Assembly (NCBI GenBank): GCA_019828545.1
Contig: JACVRA010000364.1
Coordinates: 310,001-374,000 of the forward strand
Reading direction: 5' to 3'
Length of the DNA: 64,000 nucleotides
From: Paracamarosporium sp. OC-R06-R3
Lineage: Eukaryota > Ascomycota > Dothideomycetes > Pleosporales > Didymosphaeriaceae
Positions 34,953 through 47,054 of the stretch are shown here, in pieces (the stretch's first letter is position 1; each line of letters begins with the position of its first letter). The translations under genes were made by a program, and so were the position numbers. A model generated the notes under the pieces. It worked only from the letters and a program-made list of their open reading frames with translations. It had not been told where the DNA came from and ran no database searches.

Positions 34953-37787
34953 CTACAGCCTCACGCTCGCCCCGATACTTCCGCCCCTGTACCAAACCTC
35001 CTCCTTCCACGCCCCGATCCTGATCCCCACATTCGCAAACGCACTCAGCTTCAGCGTGCCCCCCAACGCCTTCCGGATCGCATCGTACCCCACGCTCCCG
35101 ATACTCCAGTCGACAGGCAACCGCGGCGTCTCGCTCAGCCCCGGCGGCACCGCGAACGGCAATTCGTACAGGATCTTCCCGGAAGGATGGCCTTCGTAGA
35201 AGGCTGTTGCGTTGAGGGTAGTAATGTACATTGTTGTGGAGGAGAAGGGGGATGCGAGTGTGAAGAGGGCTGTCGAAGAGAGGATGTGCATTGTAGCTGA
35301 GCGGATGAAGTGTGTTTTTCCGTCATCTGTTGGGTCTCCATCGCTGGGGTCGTCGGTGGGGTCTTTGGGCGTAGAGAGGTGCGGTGCGGGGAGTGTGATG
35401 GGGAATTGTGAGAGGATGTTGCCGAGGGCGGGTTGGGACGGAATGGTGCCTTTGTGGGCTTGAAGCGTGAGGGAGACGTTGTAGCCTTGTTTAGTTAGCT
35501 TTGGTTGAAGCAAAAAAGGTGAAGAAGACGTACCAGAAATATACTGTGAGAGGAGTTGTCTTCCGATTTCTTTTCCTTTTGCGCCGCTATGTGTGTACGG
35601 GTCCCAGACGGCGGTTACCAGGAGATTTGTGTTGTTGCCCGGGTGCACTTCGATGTCTTTTGCTACGGCTTGTCCTACAATCGTCTTATTGACCAGGATA
35701 TTGATGTTGAAATACGGCACGGTGGCTGAGTAGTTTGTCGGGTTTGTGATGTTAACATTTGCTTGCAAGGTAATAGAAGTCCGCGAGGTGTCCACAATAG
35801 ACAGATTTCCGACCTTAGGTGCGAGTGAGCTGATATTGTGAGCCCCTCCATTACCATTGCCGTTGCCGCTTCCAATTGCTGGTCAAGGGTGTTAGCGATG
35901 GCCCCGGGAGGGGATGTGATTTGGAGCACGAACTGGGTGGGTCACGAACGTTTGACCGGGACTACCCCTTCCGCGGGGATCTCCCGCACTGCAAACCCGC
36001 CCATAGGAGTGTCCACCTTGACGCTGACTGCGGCCTTAACCTTCATCGTAACACCTTTGCTTCCAAAAATGAGTGCTTGGACGACTTCACTGAATAGGTC
36101 ATCATCCTTGATGTTAATAGGGGCTCTCTGGATGTCGGATTCCACCAATAGGGAAGGGCCGTCGCTTCCATGCGCATCAATACGAGTTGAATTAGCGTTT
36201 TGCCATTTCTTGAGATCGAGTGTTCCAAGCAGTTTTCCATGGTAGAAAATATCTGCGTCAGCCTTGACGCGGTTCACGTCCAAGGGGAAGTTCATCTCGT
36301 TGGGGACGTTGATGTCGACCTTCACTATGGCAGATATTTTGGGAGCGGCCTCGGGGGTGCCTGGCTCAGCAAACGGATCTGGGAGGTGGAAGTGGACGTT
36401 GGCCAGGGAGAAATTCTTGATAAGTTTCCCCATTTCGTGGCCTGGTAGAGGGACAGGGACGGTGATGTCTTTGAGAAGATCATGCGCCCACGCAGGAGTT
36501 TCCGGATCAGGGAAATTGCAGCAGTTGATGTAAAGTTTAGCATCTTGACCATGCATATAGTTACCAAGCAGCGAGTCAAGTGGCGATTTTGAGGAGCCCG
36601 GACAGGTCTCGGTAAGAGCCTCTGGTAGTGTATCTACGCGGCCGGTGACATTGACTTCAACGTCATTCCTTGGTTCGATTTGCAGCTGTGCAGTCTCGGC
36701 GGTGCCAACCATGATGTGCCTGTCCGACTCCAGACAGCCGTCGACAAGGACGTCGACTGCGACAGGAGGAACGGTGAGCTGAACGGGGAAGTCATTGGTC
36801 ACCATAATGGAAACATCGGCACCCATGCCTTTGCGTCCTTCTCGTTCTCGAAGATTGAGCCTTGTGATATTGTACCGAGGGACCGAAGGAAGCTTGTCTC
36901 CTGCAGGCGGGGAACTATTAGCACACGTTGACATCAGCAACACCACGTCCCCAGGTAGTATACATACCTTGAAATGTAAAAGATTCTTCAATAGTCTGCG
37001 ACCCAAGACGAATGAGGCCCGATCGCAGAGGAACATCAGCTTTGCCTTTGAGACGGATCTGGCCCAGCCGACCGTCCATCCAGTCATTAGCAACATTGCG
37101 AAGGTTGTCGAACCTGCCTGGTTCGAGATGGGCGAAGAACGAGACATGCGTGGTGTGCCCGTTGCGAATGTTGACCTTGATACCTGGTATCTTTGCAGTT
37201 CCCGCGCGCGCCATATCATACTCAGGCAGATAGACATCCACTTCTGTCGGTCCCGTCTCAACTTCTCTTGCGATCCAGGTGCCAAAGCGGCCAAGGTTGC
37301 GCACGCTCTGCTTCTCCACTTTGGAAGCGTCCATGCTGAAATCCCCTTCTACCTGCACCCGCACACCGCTGTCCGTCAGCGAGTCTAACGACAGCTTGGT
37401 AGGCTTAAAGTCAGCAGCCTGCATGGCATATTCTTCGATGCCTTCGGTCGCCAGAAACCCAAGCATTATGAATACCACTGCAACGAACAGTATGATGAGG
37501 GCTACAATGCTGGGCCATCTCTTCTTCCAGAATGGTCTCTTGTCGTCCTTCCCACTGGACGAGCTGTTGCTGAGCGAGCGGAGCAGCGAAGTGGTGGCAG
37601 TTGCGTGTTCCTCATCGTTGGCTTCGTTCTCTTCCTCGTCTGGTCTTGCTAACAACGGCGAAACTTCAGATGGCCTGCTTGGGCTATGCGAGCGTGCTGT
37701 GTGCGAAGAACGGCCTGATTTCTGAGAGGTTGGGCGGGAGCTGGAGCGGGTCGAGTCCCAGGCGCCACCGTAGTCTGGCGTGTCCAT
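34953..37787 (-). CDS. DUF3712-type single-pass membrane protein
   Basis: Four exons: 37787-36968, 36900-35950, 35878-35534 and 35485-34953; 882 aa. Introns are 67, 71 and 48 nt with GCTAAC branch sites in the last two. The 48-nt intron is in frame and could be mistaken for coding. The second donor is GTTCGT, chosen because it alone restores frame. A Ser-rich cytosolic N-terminus (about 90 residues) is followed by one transmembrane helix (residues 91-113) and a long lumenal or exterior part of repeated beta-rich LEA-like units with Val/Asp/Asn periodicity, several NxT/S sites and a conserved end (DWSIGSVGYDAIRKALGG). This is the fungal family often named 'pre-rRNA processing protein', though its topology suggests a vacuolar or endomembrane protein. 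Function unknown. Confidence 0.85.
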
Positions 37788-38130
37788 GGCGATGGAGGGT
37801 TCTGATCGCGATGCGCAGAGACCGGCTCCTACGTAATGCGACTCATGTGGTGGGTTCGTAGGCGAGAGGAGGACGGAGCGTGGTATCTAGGTGTGTACGG
37901 CGCATGTGTGTTGAGGCGTCATCAACCGGGCTGTGACCTTGGAGGGCCTGCCGAGGAACGCTAGCAGGGATTCACCAAAGCGAGCGATAACGACCCCAGA
38001 TTCGCGTGACGCATGCTAACCCGTCTCACAAAAAATATATCCGTAGGGCGTGTGAGTCAAAGAGCTACCCATCGGGCCATATAAAGCTTCAATTGGACCC
38101 GTAGACGTTGAGCACATCCACAGGACCAGC
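37788..38130. promoter_or_regulatory. divergent promoter, DUF3712 gene / argB
   Basis: A 343-bp spacer between two divergent starts. ATATAAAG lies at 38078-38085, about 50 bp upstream of the carbamoyltransferase ATG. Confidence 0.45.
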
Positions 38131-39271
38131 ATGTATTCCTTCCGCCCTGCAACAGGCGCTCTCCGGAGCTTGATGAGGACGCAATGCCGCTCCTACGCCA
38201 GCTCCAGCTCCCCGGCTGCTCCACCCACGTCGCCCTTCGCACCCCGACATCTCCTCTCCATAGCTGATCTCACACCGGCCGAGCTCACCACTCTGGTCCG
38301 AAATGCTGGGAAGCACAAGACGGACATCAAATCCGGCAATGGCTGGCCCCATCTGTCGAGCGCATTGGCGGGCAAGACAGTAGCTATGACCTTCAGCAAG
38401 CGGAGCACGCGCACGAGGGTATCAACCGAAGGCGCCATTGCAGCATTTGGAGGAAGCCCCATGTTCCTCGGCAAGGACGACATCCAGTTGGGCGTATGCT
38501 TCCCCCGCCCTTGCAAAAGTGTCACAACTGATGGTAGTACACTAGGTCAACGAGTCCCTCTACGACACCTCCGTCGTCCTCTCCAGCATGACTGCCGCCA
38601 TCGTCGCCCGAGTAGGTCCCCACTCGGATGTCGCCGACCTTGCAAAGCACTCCTCCGTCCCCGTCATCAACGCCCTCTCCGACTTGTACCACCCCATGCA
38701 GATCATCGCCGATTTCCTTACAATCACCGAGATCAACCCTTCGACTTCAGCTACTTCACTGGGTCTAGAGGGAATGAAGATTGCATGGATCGGTGACGCG
38801 AACAACGTGCTTTTCGACCTTGCTATCGGCGCGGCGAAACTTGGTGTCGACATCGCCGTTGCGACCCCCAAGGGCTACGAGATTCCAAAGGAGATGCGCA
38901 GCGTTATCGAGCAGGCTGCGGCTTCCGCACCTAGGGCAGGAAAGCTGCTCGAGACAACAGTGCCGGAGGAGGCCGTCAAGGATGCAGACATCCTCGTGAC
39001 GGATACTTGGGTGTCAATGGGCCAAGAAGAGGAGACGGCGAAGAGACTCAAGGCCTTCTCAGGCTTCCAAATCACCTCTGATCTTGCGAAACGGGGTGGC
39101 GCCAAGGATAGCTGGTCGTTTATGCACTGCTTGCCGAGACATCCGGAGGAAGTCAGCGACGAAGTCTTCTATGGCCCCCGTTCGGTGGTGTTCAGGGAGG
39201 CGGAGAACAGGCTGTGGAGTGCCGTTTCCGTGCTAGAGTCTTTCGTCGTGAACAAGGGGAAGATACAGTAA
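38131..39271 (+). CDS. argB: ornithine carbamoyltransferase, mitochondrial
   Basis: Two exons, 38131-38493 and 38546-39271, with a 52-nt intron (GTATGC to CTAG); 362 aa, the usual length for fungal OTC. The Arg/Ser-rich N-terminus lacking acidic residues (about residues 1-30) is a mitochondrial presequence. The carbamoyl-phosphate loop is STRTR (residues 92-96). HPMQIIAD provides further carbamoyl-phosphate contacts, and the ornithine-side MHCLPR motif is present near residue 330. The enzyme makes citrulline from ornithine and carbamoyl phosphate in arginine biosynthesis. The second exon's first residues (VNESLYDT) match the family directly, which fixes the splice. Confidence 0.96.
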
Positions 39272-39868
39272 AGCATTGAAGAAAAGTATAACATTAATTC
39301 AAAAAGTATCATAGGCTACGATTGCAAGCTCTCTATCCACCACATGTAATAATGACAGCACTCCAAAACATCTTACACATCAACCACCAGAGGTGCAGAA
39401 TCCCAATCATACTTTACAATCATACTCCATTTTGCGCTCGTTTAGTCCACTTGATCCAGATCACCAAGTTTGACGAAGTCAAGGGCTAATTTAAGGAATC
39501 ATGCCCTTGAAGAGAACGAAGTCAAATGGGAACATGACGCGCTAGGCGGGATGCCACGAACAGTTTTTATTAGCTCTCTTACCCCTATAGACAAACTCAT
39601 GCTCCTACGACTTTATACCAAATACTCCACAATGCCTATTTATACGATCTACTTATCCCATGTCCAAGAAGACATCTACATGTACTTCTTCATTAAATAG
39701 AAAAACTAGTTAAAAAGCAAGCGCAGAATCACTCCTTCAAAACACACTAACTCTCTTGTTACCTATCTCAACTACAGAATCGCTTATTCGTTGATAAAAA
39801 ATGCTTTGTATACAATCATATACTACATCTCGCCCAAGCTCACAGAATCTAGCGGAACACCCACAAGC
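39272..39868. other. intergenic, convergent 3' ends
   Basis: AT-rich spacer between argB and the AFG1-like gene, probably both 3' UTRs. The frame at 39470-39700 has no recognisable features. Confidence 0.5.
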
Positions 39869-42091
39869 TTACGGCTTTCGCTCAACACTCCCAGGCGGAC
39901 CTTCTCGCTGCTCATCATCTCCTTTTTTCCGCTCCTCTAACCCTTCAACGCCCTTCCCCCAAGCTCCAGCTTTCTTCCCCCACTTCATCGTCCCCCACAC
40001 GTGAGTCCACGCAATTTTAGGCGGTGCATCGGCCGAGGTCCGGAACGGCGAGGCACCATGTGCAAACATGGATTCGTGTGGGTCCACTGGCTTCGTCGTC
40101 TCGGCCGTAGACGGATACGTCTGCTCAGCAGCGCCATCCACAGGTGCATGTGCAGCTACAGGCCGGTTCTTCTCCCAATGCCGAGATTCTAACGGCAAAG
40201 GTCGCCACCATCCTTCCTCCTTTCCCTTCTCCCACCACGCTTCCGAGCACATCTCCCAAATCCGACTCTCCGCCCTCTTCACGGCAAACCTTTCATCCTC
40301 ACCCGTTAGCCCACCGATGTTAGCAAAGTCAGGACTGTTGGTCCCTGTGCGACGCTCATCCGTGTAGGAGGAACCTGGACGGCGGAACCGGTTCGGTGGG
40401 TCGTCTTCTAGAGAGTCCATTGGGAGGGAGCTGGAAGGATTGTAGGACGAGACGTTTGGTCGGAACGGGCTTGTAAGGTCCTGATGGATTTCTGAATATG
40501 TCTCTGGGTGCACCGCGTCGTCTACGATTTCTTCCGCAGTCTGGGATGCCGTTGCGGGTGCAGATGGAAAGAAGATGTCGTCGGGCGCGGCTTCTGCGGT
40601 GATGAGCAGTCGACATCGCGCTTCGTACATGGCATCCAGTAGCGAGATCAGGCGTCGTGCCTCGTTCTTCTGTAGGAAAGTGAGGATGGGAACAGAGGTT
40701 ATGATGATGGTGTGGTAGGTTGAGGCGAGAGTGATGTAGTCTGCGGGGCCGAGAGACGCTCCACAGAGTTGAGCGAACGTAAAAAGTGCGGAACCGTTGT
40801 ACTGCAAGGCGACGTGGAGAGGCCGATCATAGACGGTTAGAGTGGCGGATGCCCATGGGATCGTTTGCGATCCAGGCGTGGATGTTAGGGAACGAAGAGT
40901 TTCGTTCAGGTCTTGTTGGTAGGAAATGACTTCAGGTTCTGTGGCCGTGGAAGATGGCGTAAGATGGTAGTGTTTTGGGAGGGTAACTTCTGAGCCCGAT
41001 GCAGACGAGACATCGTCTGTATCGGCGGTAGTACTTCCTCGACCCCATCTCTGTACATCGTTCCTCGTCACGGTTTTTTCAACAGCTTCTGTCGATCGGA
41101 CAGAAGTCCCTTCCATGCCCACCATCCGCCGGTAATCATTTTTACCTTCCATTTCCCAAACCTCACACCGCGTTCGCAAAACCTCCAAAAACTGCGCGAA
41201 TTCGCCTTTTTGCCCCGGCCCGTCGTCCCTTCCTACGACACCCTGCATACCTAATCGCCATCCTAAACGGCTCAATCTTGAAACTGGCCTTGCGAATTCC
41301 ATTCCCGCAGCTTTGGCCAGCTCCTCTGGCATGCGATTACTTGTCGCTATCAACACACCACCAAGCTGGAAGAAGCTCGTCATGAGATTGGACAATATCT
41401 TAGATGCCGCGCGATCGGGGAGCTGGAATTCATCAAGAAAGAGAATGGGAGATTTCTCAATAAGATCGCGTGCAAGCCATAATAAGCTATACTCGTCTTG
41501 AGCCACTCCGCCGAGTGGCAAAGGGGATCTTGAAAGCCGAAGTTGCTCAAGGCGTGAAAAGGTTTCTAGCATGAACGTGTTAAAATGCCATCTTCGTTTC
41601 TTGCGATTAGGTAGACAGTCGGCAAAGAGATCAATTAACATGGATTTTCCAGTTCCGACTTCGCCGTGTAGCATCAAGCCTTTTGGGCTTTGGAGGGCCA
41701 TGGCAGCTTCATGGCTAGTGAGTGAACGTGTCAAAGCGAGAGAATCCCTTTTTTCTCTTTGCGCAAGGAGAGATGTCCATATTCCCCTGGTGCCAATTGA
41801 AGTTCGCTCCGGAGGGGTATTCTGACTGGTACTAACAGCTCGACTCAGCTGTTTTAGACGATCCGAGTATTCAACGCTGGGTTCATAGTCTTTGAGATTT
41901 TCGTAGAGCTTTTGAAGATGGAGCGCTGTAGTAGGATGTTAGGTACTGATCTTGGCGTGGGAGGTGGTGATGTCATGTACTGTACCAAGACGATGTTGTG
42001 CTGGGTCAGGTCTAATGCGATTGGTGGCTATGAGACTCCTGTACAGGACAAGGGGATTGGTGATTGTGACACTTGAGGCTGTGGGTGGCAT
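39869..42091 (-). CDS. AFG1: AFG1/LACE1-like mitochondrial AAA ATPase
   Basis: Two exons, 42091-41986 and 41925-39869, with a 60-nt intron; 720 aa. Exon 1 plus the start of exon 2 give DPAQHRLALHLQKLYE, a hallmark of the family. Walker A is GEVGTGKS (residues 123-130), Walker B is ILFLDEF near residue 196, and sensor-like ATSNR follows. The core continues through the VYDRPL and FAQLCGASLGPADY blocks to RRLISLLDAMYE. About 200 C-terminal residues are an acidic and Pro/Ser-rich extension, making the protein longer than yeast Afg1 (509 aa). Afg1 family members sit at the mitochondrial inner membrane and help clear respiratory-chain subunits. The upstream frame starts only with GTG, so ATG 42091 is preferred. 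Confidence 0.92.
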
Positions 42092-42364
42092 TTGTGGTGT
42101 GAAGAAGTAAAGATGTATGTTTTGAGTGAGAGGCCGAGGTCGATGTGAGATCGGCACTAAGCTAGATTGGTTTTGATATTAGATCCGAGCATCGGCCGGA
42201 TGAAGAGTGAACAACATGGGAAGTTCCAACAAATGTTTGGATGATCAGTGAACCCGTGAGAACATGGTATTATCGCCGTGAGCGATTATGAGGAGGTATC
42301 AACCGAACTCCGAACACCTGAAAATGCAGCAAGTCTCTGCAATTATCTGAAAGGGCCCCGCAGT

Positions 42365-43003
42365 TTAAATGATGTTGATTCCTGGCGCCCATGCATCACC
42401 TATCCTTTTGACTTCCTGGAGAAACTTTTTGCTAGTAATTTGAGTCGAGCCATATCTTTGCTCACCATTCGCTCCGACTGGCGAATGCTCGTCTGGGCTG
42501 TAGAACGGATTGCGCAAGAGCATAATGTATGCTGTCTGCAACGCCCTGAAAGCCTGTAAATGTTAGGTAGGGTTACGTGTGTGAAATGTGATTTGCTCAT
42601 ACAGGCTTGAGGTCCGCGTCTCGCAATCCGACTGCTGGTGAAGATTTGATGTCTAACACATTTGCTGGCCTTCCCTCCATGTCCACAACGATGATGAACT
42701 TGACACCGGTATTGGTCAGCCAGCCGTACATGGCTAGCCGCTCATCCACGGCTTGGAGAAGTCCAAAGTCCTGGTCTACGGTCTTGTGAGGCAGGCGAGC
42801 TTCGAAGATATCCAGACATGATGAAAGGAGAAACTGAAATTCTAATGGTGCTCGCTCCTCTGATGGAAACAACGATATATGAAGAGGATTATTCTGCAAA
42901 AAAGTCAGTACTGCCTTGCACAACCACACTACAAAACAATGTGTATGCTCACGTGTCTGCCAATAACCCCTATGCACGCTATTGAAGGCACTCGACCTGA
43001 CAT
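42365..43003 (-). CDS. TRAPPC2L: TRAPP-associated sedlin-family protein (TRAPPC2L-like)
   Basis: Three exons: 43003-42953, 42893-42603 and 42553-42365, introns of 59 and 49 nt; 176 aa. Exon 1 gives the first beta strand (IACIGVIGRH). Exon 2 begins NNPLHISLFP and contains EFQFLLSSCLDIFEAR, DFGLLQAVDERLAMYGWLTNTG and KFIIVVDMEG, the longin-like sedlin fold. Exon 3 supplies the C-terminal helix AFRALQTAYIMLLRNPFY. This matches TRAPPC2L (yeast Tca17), which helps assemble TRAPP complexes for Golgi and endosomal traffic. It is divergent from the complex I gene across 313 bp and lies tail-to-head behind the AFG1-like gene. Confidence 0.9.
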
Positions 43004-43316
43004 GTTCGATGGATATACAAATTACCGCAGCGGTCTTCGTTACGCCGGGCGCTCTGATGCTTGAGTGGCAGCACCTGGTTTCTGCGAACGAATAAGAGAG
43101 ATGGGTCGCCGATGGTGTCCGAAAGAGCGATGGCGAAGGTGTAGCGGTTCGCGCATGTGGCAGCGACCAACCAGCGTCAAGCTAATCCAGCTGAGCACAG
43201 ACCCACGCTTGACTTTGATTGACCTCACACTGCAATACAGCTCCTCGGCCATCGCCACCACGACCAATTGCTCTCCACTCCTTCCCCGGGCCGTTTCCTT
43301 TGTTTCGACAGCCAAC
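43004..43316. promoter_or_regulatory. divergent promoter, TRAPPC2L / NDUFS7
   Basis: A 313-bp spacer between two housekeeping starts. No TATA box is evident, and C/T-rich sequence precedes the NDUFS7 ATG. Confidence 0.4.
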
Positions 43317-44158
43317 ATGTTGTCGTCTACGAGGTCCGCCGCCTCAATGGCTCTCAGAGGTGTGTGCCCCCGCCGCCAGAGCGCGCCCCGAGCCAGGAGC
43401 TAACAACGTGGACAGCCAAACCGACGACAGCGCTCCTCCCATACCGCGTCGGAACCGTCGCCTTCCTCTCGAATACCTCGTCGAACAATGCGACGCCCAT
43501 GCAGAAGCCCGGTCTCGTCGCTGGAGCGCCTGGAGCTCCACCACCGATGAAGCAGGCGCGGCGAGAAGTGCCACTGCCGAGCCAGGAAGGAAAGAAGGGC
43601 GCCATGCAATATGCGCTGTATGTGGATTTTCCTCCGTTGATTCCGGATGCATATCCGGAGGCGCGGCGGGTCATGCCGTGGCCGGAAGCATAACTGACGT
43701 TGGACAGGACGACACTCGACCAAATCGCCAACTGGGCGCGACAGAGCTCGCTCTGGCCCATGACATTCGGTCTTGCATGCTGCGCTGTGGAGATGATGCA
43801 TCTCTCAGCTCCCCGCTACGATCAGGATCGTCTCGGTATCATTTTCCGTGCCTCGCCTCGCCAGTCCGACGTCATGATTGTAGCTGGAACCCTTACAAAC
43901 AAAATGGCACCTGCCCTACGACAAGTCTACGATCAGATGCCTGACCCGCGATGGGTCATCTCTATGGGTAGCTGCGCAAATGGAGGGGGTTACTATCACT
44001 ACAGCTACTCGGTCACAAGAGGGTGCGACAGAATTGTGCCCGTGGATATCTACGTCCCTGGATGCCCGCCCACGGCAGAAGCTTTGATGTACGGCGTTTT
44101 CCAGCTGCAGAAGAAGATGAGGCACACCAAGATTACTAGGATGTGGTACAGGAAGTAA
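43317..44158 (+). CDS. NDUFS7: NADH:ubiquinone oxidoreductase PSST subunit (NDUFS7, complex I)
   Basis: Three exons: 43317-43359, 43416-43617 and 43708-44158, with introns of 56 and 90 nt; 231 aa. The first exon plus part of the second form an Arg/Ser/Ala-rich mitochondrial presequence. The conserved core begins [20 protein letters not shown] and contains the cluster N2 ligands: the CC pair in LACCAVEMM, the Cys of MGSCANGGG and the Cys of [22 protein letters not shown] and [18 protein letters not shown] blocks are intact. The protein carries the terminal 4Fe-4S cluster that passes electrons to ubiquinone at the matrix arm of complex I. Confidence 0.96.
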
Positions 44159-45176
44159 ATGCACTGTCCTTTCGGTTTCCTTACTGCTATGTTTTTGCAA
44201 TAGCTTGTGTAGGCATTAGAAGAGCCTACTCCTGTACAAAATGAACACTATACGATCAAGTGGGCATCAAAACACCGAACATGGAGTTGATCTTGACTGT
44301 TCTTCAAGTTTTACTATTGCAACTGTTGATTTAGGACACCATGGTGGAGAGGCTCGACATTGACGACTCACCTTCAGATTCGCAAGATATCCGAAGTTGT
44401 TGACTGATATGGTCAGGCGGTCTGCGCAGAAGGTGGTTCAGTAACTCTTTCTGCTTTCCTACCAGGACTAAGCCTGCGAAGGGAGGCTTTTACCACCAAG
44501 GTTAATCGTCTTGTATACCACAACCCGCGCTCAACGACTGTCTTCTACGTCCGATGCAATATGCTCCGTGGCGCCCATATGCTACATTGTGCATACTGTC
44601 ATCTCCAACTCGCGCACCAACATCACAACATTTGCCATTTTCAACGACCCCAATATCCAGGAACGCGAAGCCGAACTTTAACTCATAACGTGTATGGAGC
44701 AAGAAATCGTCCTTATGCGAGGAAACCAGTACGTTGTTGCCCTCATTGCCTAGTCTAAGCGTAACTCGTTGAACATAAGTCTGGTTAGATTATATAAATC
44801 GAAAAATTCTCGCAGGCATCCTTTACGCTCACCATCCTTACTGTATGAGCTTTTTCAGGTATGGAGCCGTGCAAACGGCTATATTTGAGGTAGACTCTGT
44901 GTCGAATACAACAAGTTTCGGACCGTATCCGGATCTCGATTGACAGTTACCTCGACTGGAAATTTGGAGCAGTGACGTATAGCGTGAATCCAAGGCTTCG
45001 GAAACTGTTTGACGAATTACTACTTTTGAGAATAAATGTGGAGATTTTGGTCGAGCCTTGCAACTTACCACTTCCCTTCTAAACTTCCTTTCGCAACACA
45101 TCGCAGCCTCAAGTTGGATTCAACCGTCTCGGTTTTATCTAGTTCTACGCAAAGAAGTATAAGATCTTAGCCCGAT
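44159..45176. other. intergenic region, no gene seen
   Basis: A 1-kb spacer with only short frames on both strands. TATATAA at 44793-44799 is too far from the protease ATG to be its likely TATA box. Confidence 0.45.
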
Positions 45177-46467
45177 ATGCAGGCCCCTCCTTTCGTTTTC
45201 GTCATCTTGGCCTGGCTCTATTCTGTCGCCGCACTTTCATTTAGCCCTGGCTTCAATGGTACCATCCCCTCGATCCTTGGCCTCACCAACTTCTCCTATC
45301 CGGCGACCTCTGGCCACATAGAATCTGGTTTCGCAGATGGTATTGTCAATACCATGTTCCACCAACCCTGGCCCTATGTCGACATCCGTGGTAGAAACAC
45401 CTACGTTGTGCGCTATTGCTTCGCAGACCGAGCCTCCAAAGACGCGCTAGACTGTTCTCTCGACAAAGCCTTAAACCTTTGGGCCGATGCCCTTGGTGGA
45501 AAACCCAGCGCGGAAACAAAATACAATCTGCACTTCGTGAATGCATTCGCCCACGGTGGCATCCAGCTCTGTTATGCGGAAGGAAAGTATGATGCGAAGA
45601 CAGCGCAGGGTACGTGGAACTGGAAGTTGGCGAACCGCCAGGATGCGCTCGTTGTGGCGTATCGGCCGGTAGATGAGCATGGTAATAAACCAGCGACGGC
45701 GGCGAGTCTGGGGTATACGCCTCAAGAGGCATTGGTTATGGGTTTGAACGAACAAGGGAGGCATTACATGCAGATCAGCGATGAGGACGATGTAGCGAGA
45801 ATTGCGCATGAATTGGGTCACGGTGAGACGCTTAGCATGTTTAATAATACATCTACTAACGGTCTATCAGTATTCGGACTCGTGCACGAACATCAGCGCT
45901 CAGACCGTACGTTTCTCTATCTATATCATTCTTTTCACTTGACCCAAAAGGTCAAAACTACTAACATGACTATTTCTTGAACAGGAGATACGGTAATCGA
46001 ATACCGCCCTGAAAACGTAGCAGGCTACACCGAGGCCCTCAAGCAAGCCATCAGCGACGGCGTTCCAGAAGCTGAAGCCCGCCAAAAACTTCGCGACGAC
46101 GGTGTGTTCTGTCGAAAGTATAAATTCCGCGGCAGTGCCTACGTCAGTGAGTAATAACCCTCTCCCTCGCTATACATTCTTTCTTATTACTCTCTTCCAT
46201 TACCACTAACAATCACATCTAGAGGGTAGTGACCAACCAGGGCTTATCCAGGGCTCCACGGACTTCGACTTGGATTCCATCATGATATACCCATCTGATG
46301 GCAATACCGACACCACCGCTTGCCGCAACGATCTTAATAAGTGCCCGATAGTGCGGCGAGCGGGCGTGGACAAAGATGGCAAGAACAAGTTTGAGTATAT
46401 TCCTGCAAAGTACAAGCCATCGGCACAAGACGCGGAGTTCATACGGAAGCACTATCCTTGGAAGTAG
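45177..46467 (+). CDS. secreted astacin-like zinc metalloprotease
   Basis: Four exons: 45177-45822, 45871-45906, 45985-46146 and 46223-46467; 362 aa. Residues 1-19 form a signal peptide. The zinc site HELGHVFGLVHE (residues 211-222) matches HExxHxxGxxHE, and the first intron falls between the second His and the Val. The Met-turn is SIMIY in exon 4, as in metzincins of the astacin (M12A) type. Potential N-glycosylation sites are near the N-terminus (NGT, NFS). Exon 2 is only 36 nt. It probably digests extracellular or host proteins; the substrate is unknown. It stands alone among housekeeping genes. Confidence 0.88.
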
Positions 46468-47054
46468 AAAGATAATGGGACGGTGGAGCTTAATGGATAG
46501 AAAGCATGTGGTAATGGTACCCATTCGTCAGATACGGGAATGAGGTAGAATAATAGGAGTTGGTAGATGGGTGTAGAGAACATTGAAAACTAGCAAGTCG
46601 TGTGAGTATACCGGCCAGACACGTAACGAGCCAAGCATTTGAATGTGTAACTCAAGTGTACCCAAATTTTGAATGCTTAAAGCTTAGTTCTAATCATTGT
46701 TCACGACTGATTCGACGTGAAAACGGATTTCATTCAGCAAAGTGTCACCATGAGAAGATGTTGAACAAAGAACTATAAAGTATGTATCTTGCGTTTTGTA
46801 TCCCAAAGCCGAGAATCGATTATGTGTGCCATGAATTATTTGAGATGTAAATGCTTATACACAGATGGTATTTACATAGAGACTAATCAAGTCTCCATGA
46901 TGCAGGGAGTTATGAGTACAGTATGGTACAGTTGTAGGTGGATTATGTACGTGAGCCAGATATCGCGGTGATATACAACGCCAGAACGCCTCCCAAATGA
47001 ATGCAGAACACCAAGTGTAACACCAAAGCCTCAACCGTTCTACTTCCACAAGCG
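46468..47054. other. intergenic, convergent 3' ends
   Basis: A 587-bp AT-rich spacer between the protease and the PPR gene, probably both 3' UTRs. No gene seen. Confidence 0.5.

Noticed and set aside
36795..37388. 197-codon forward frame
   Set aside because: Antisense shadow of the DUF3712 gene exons.
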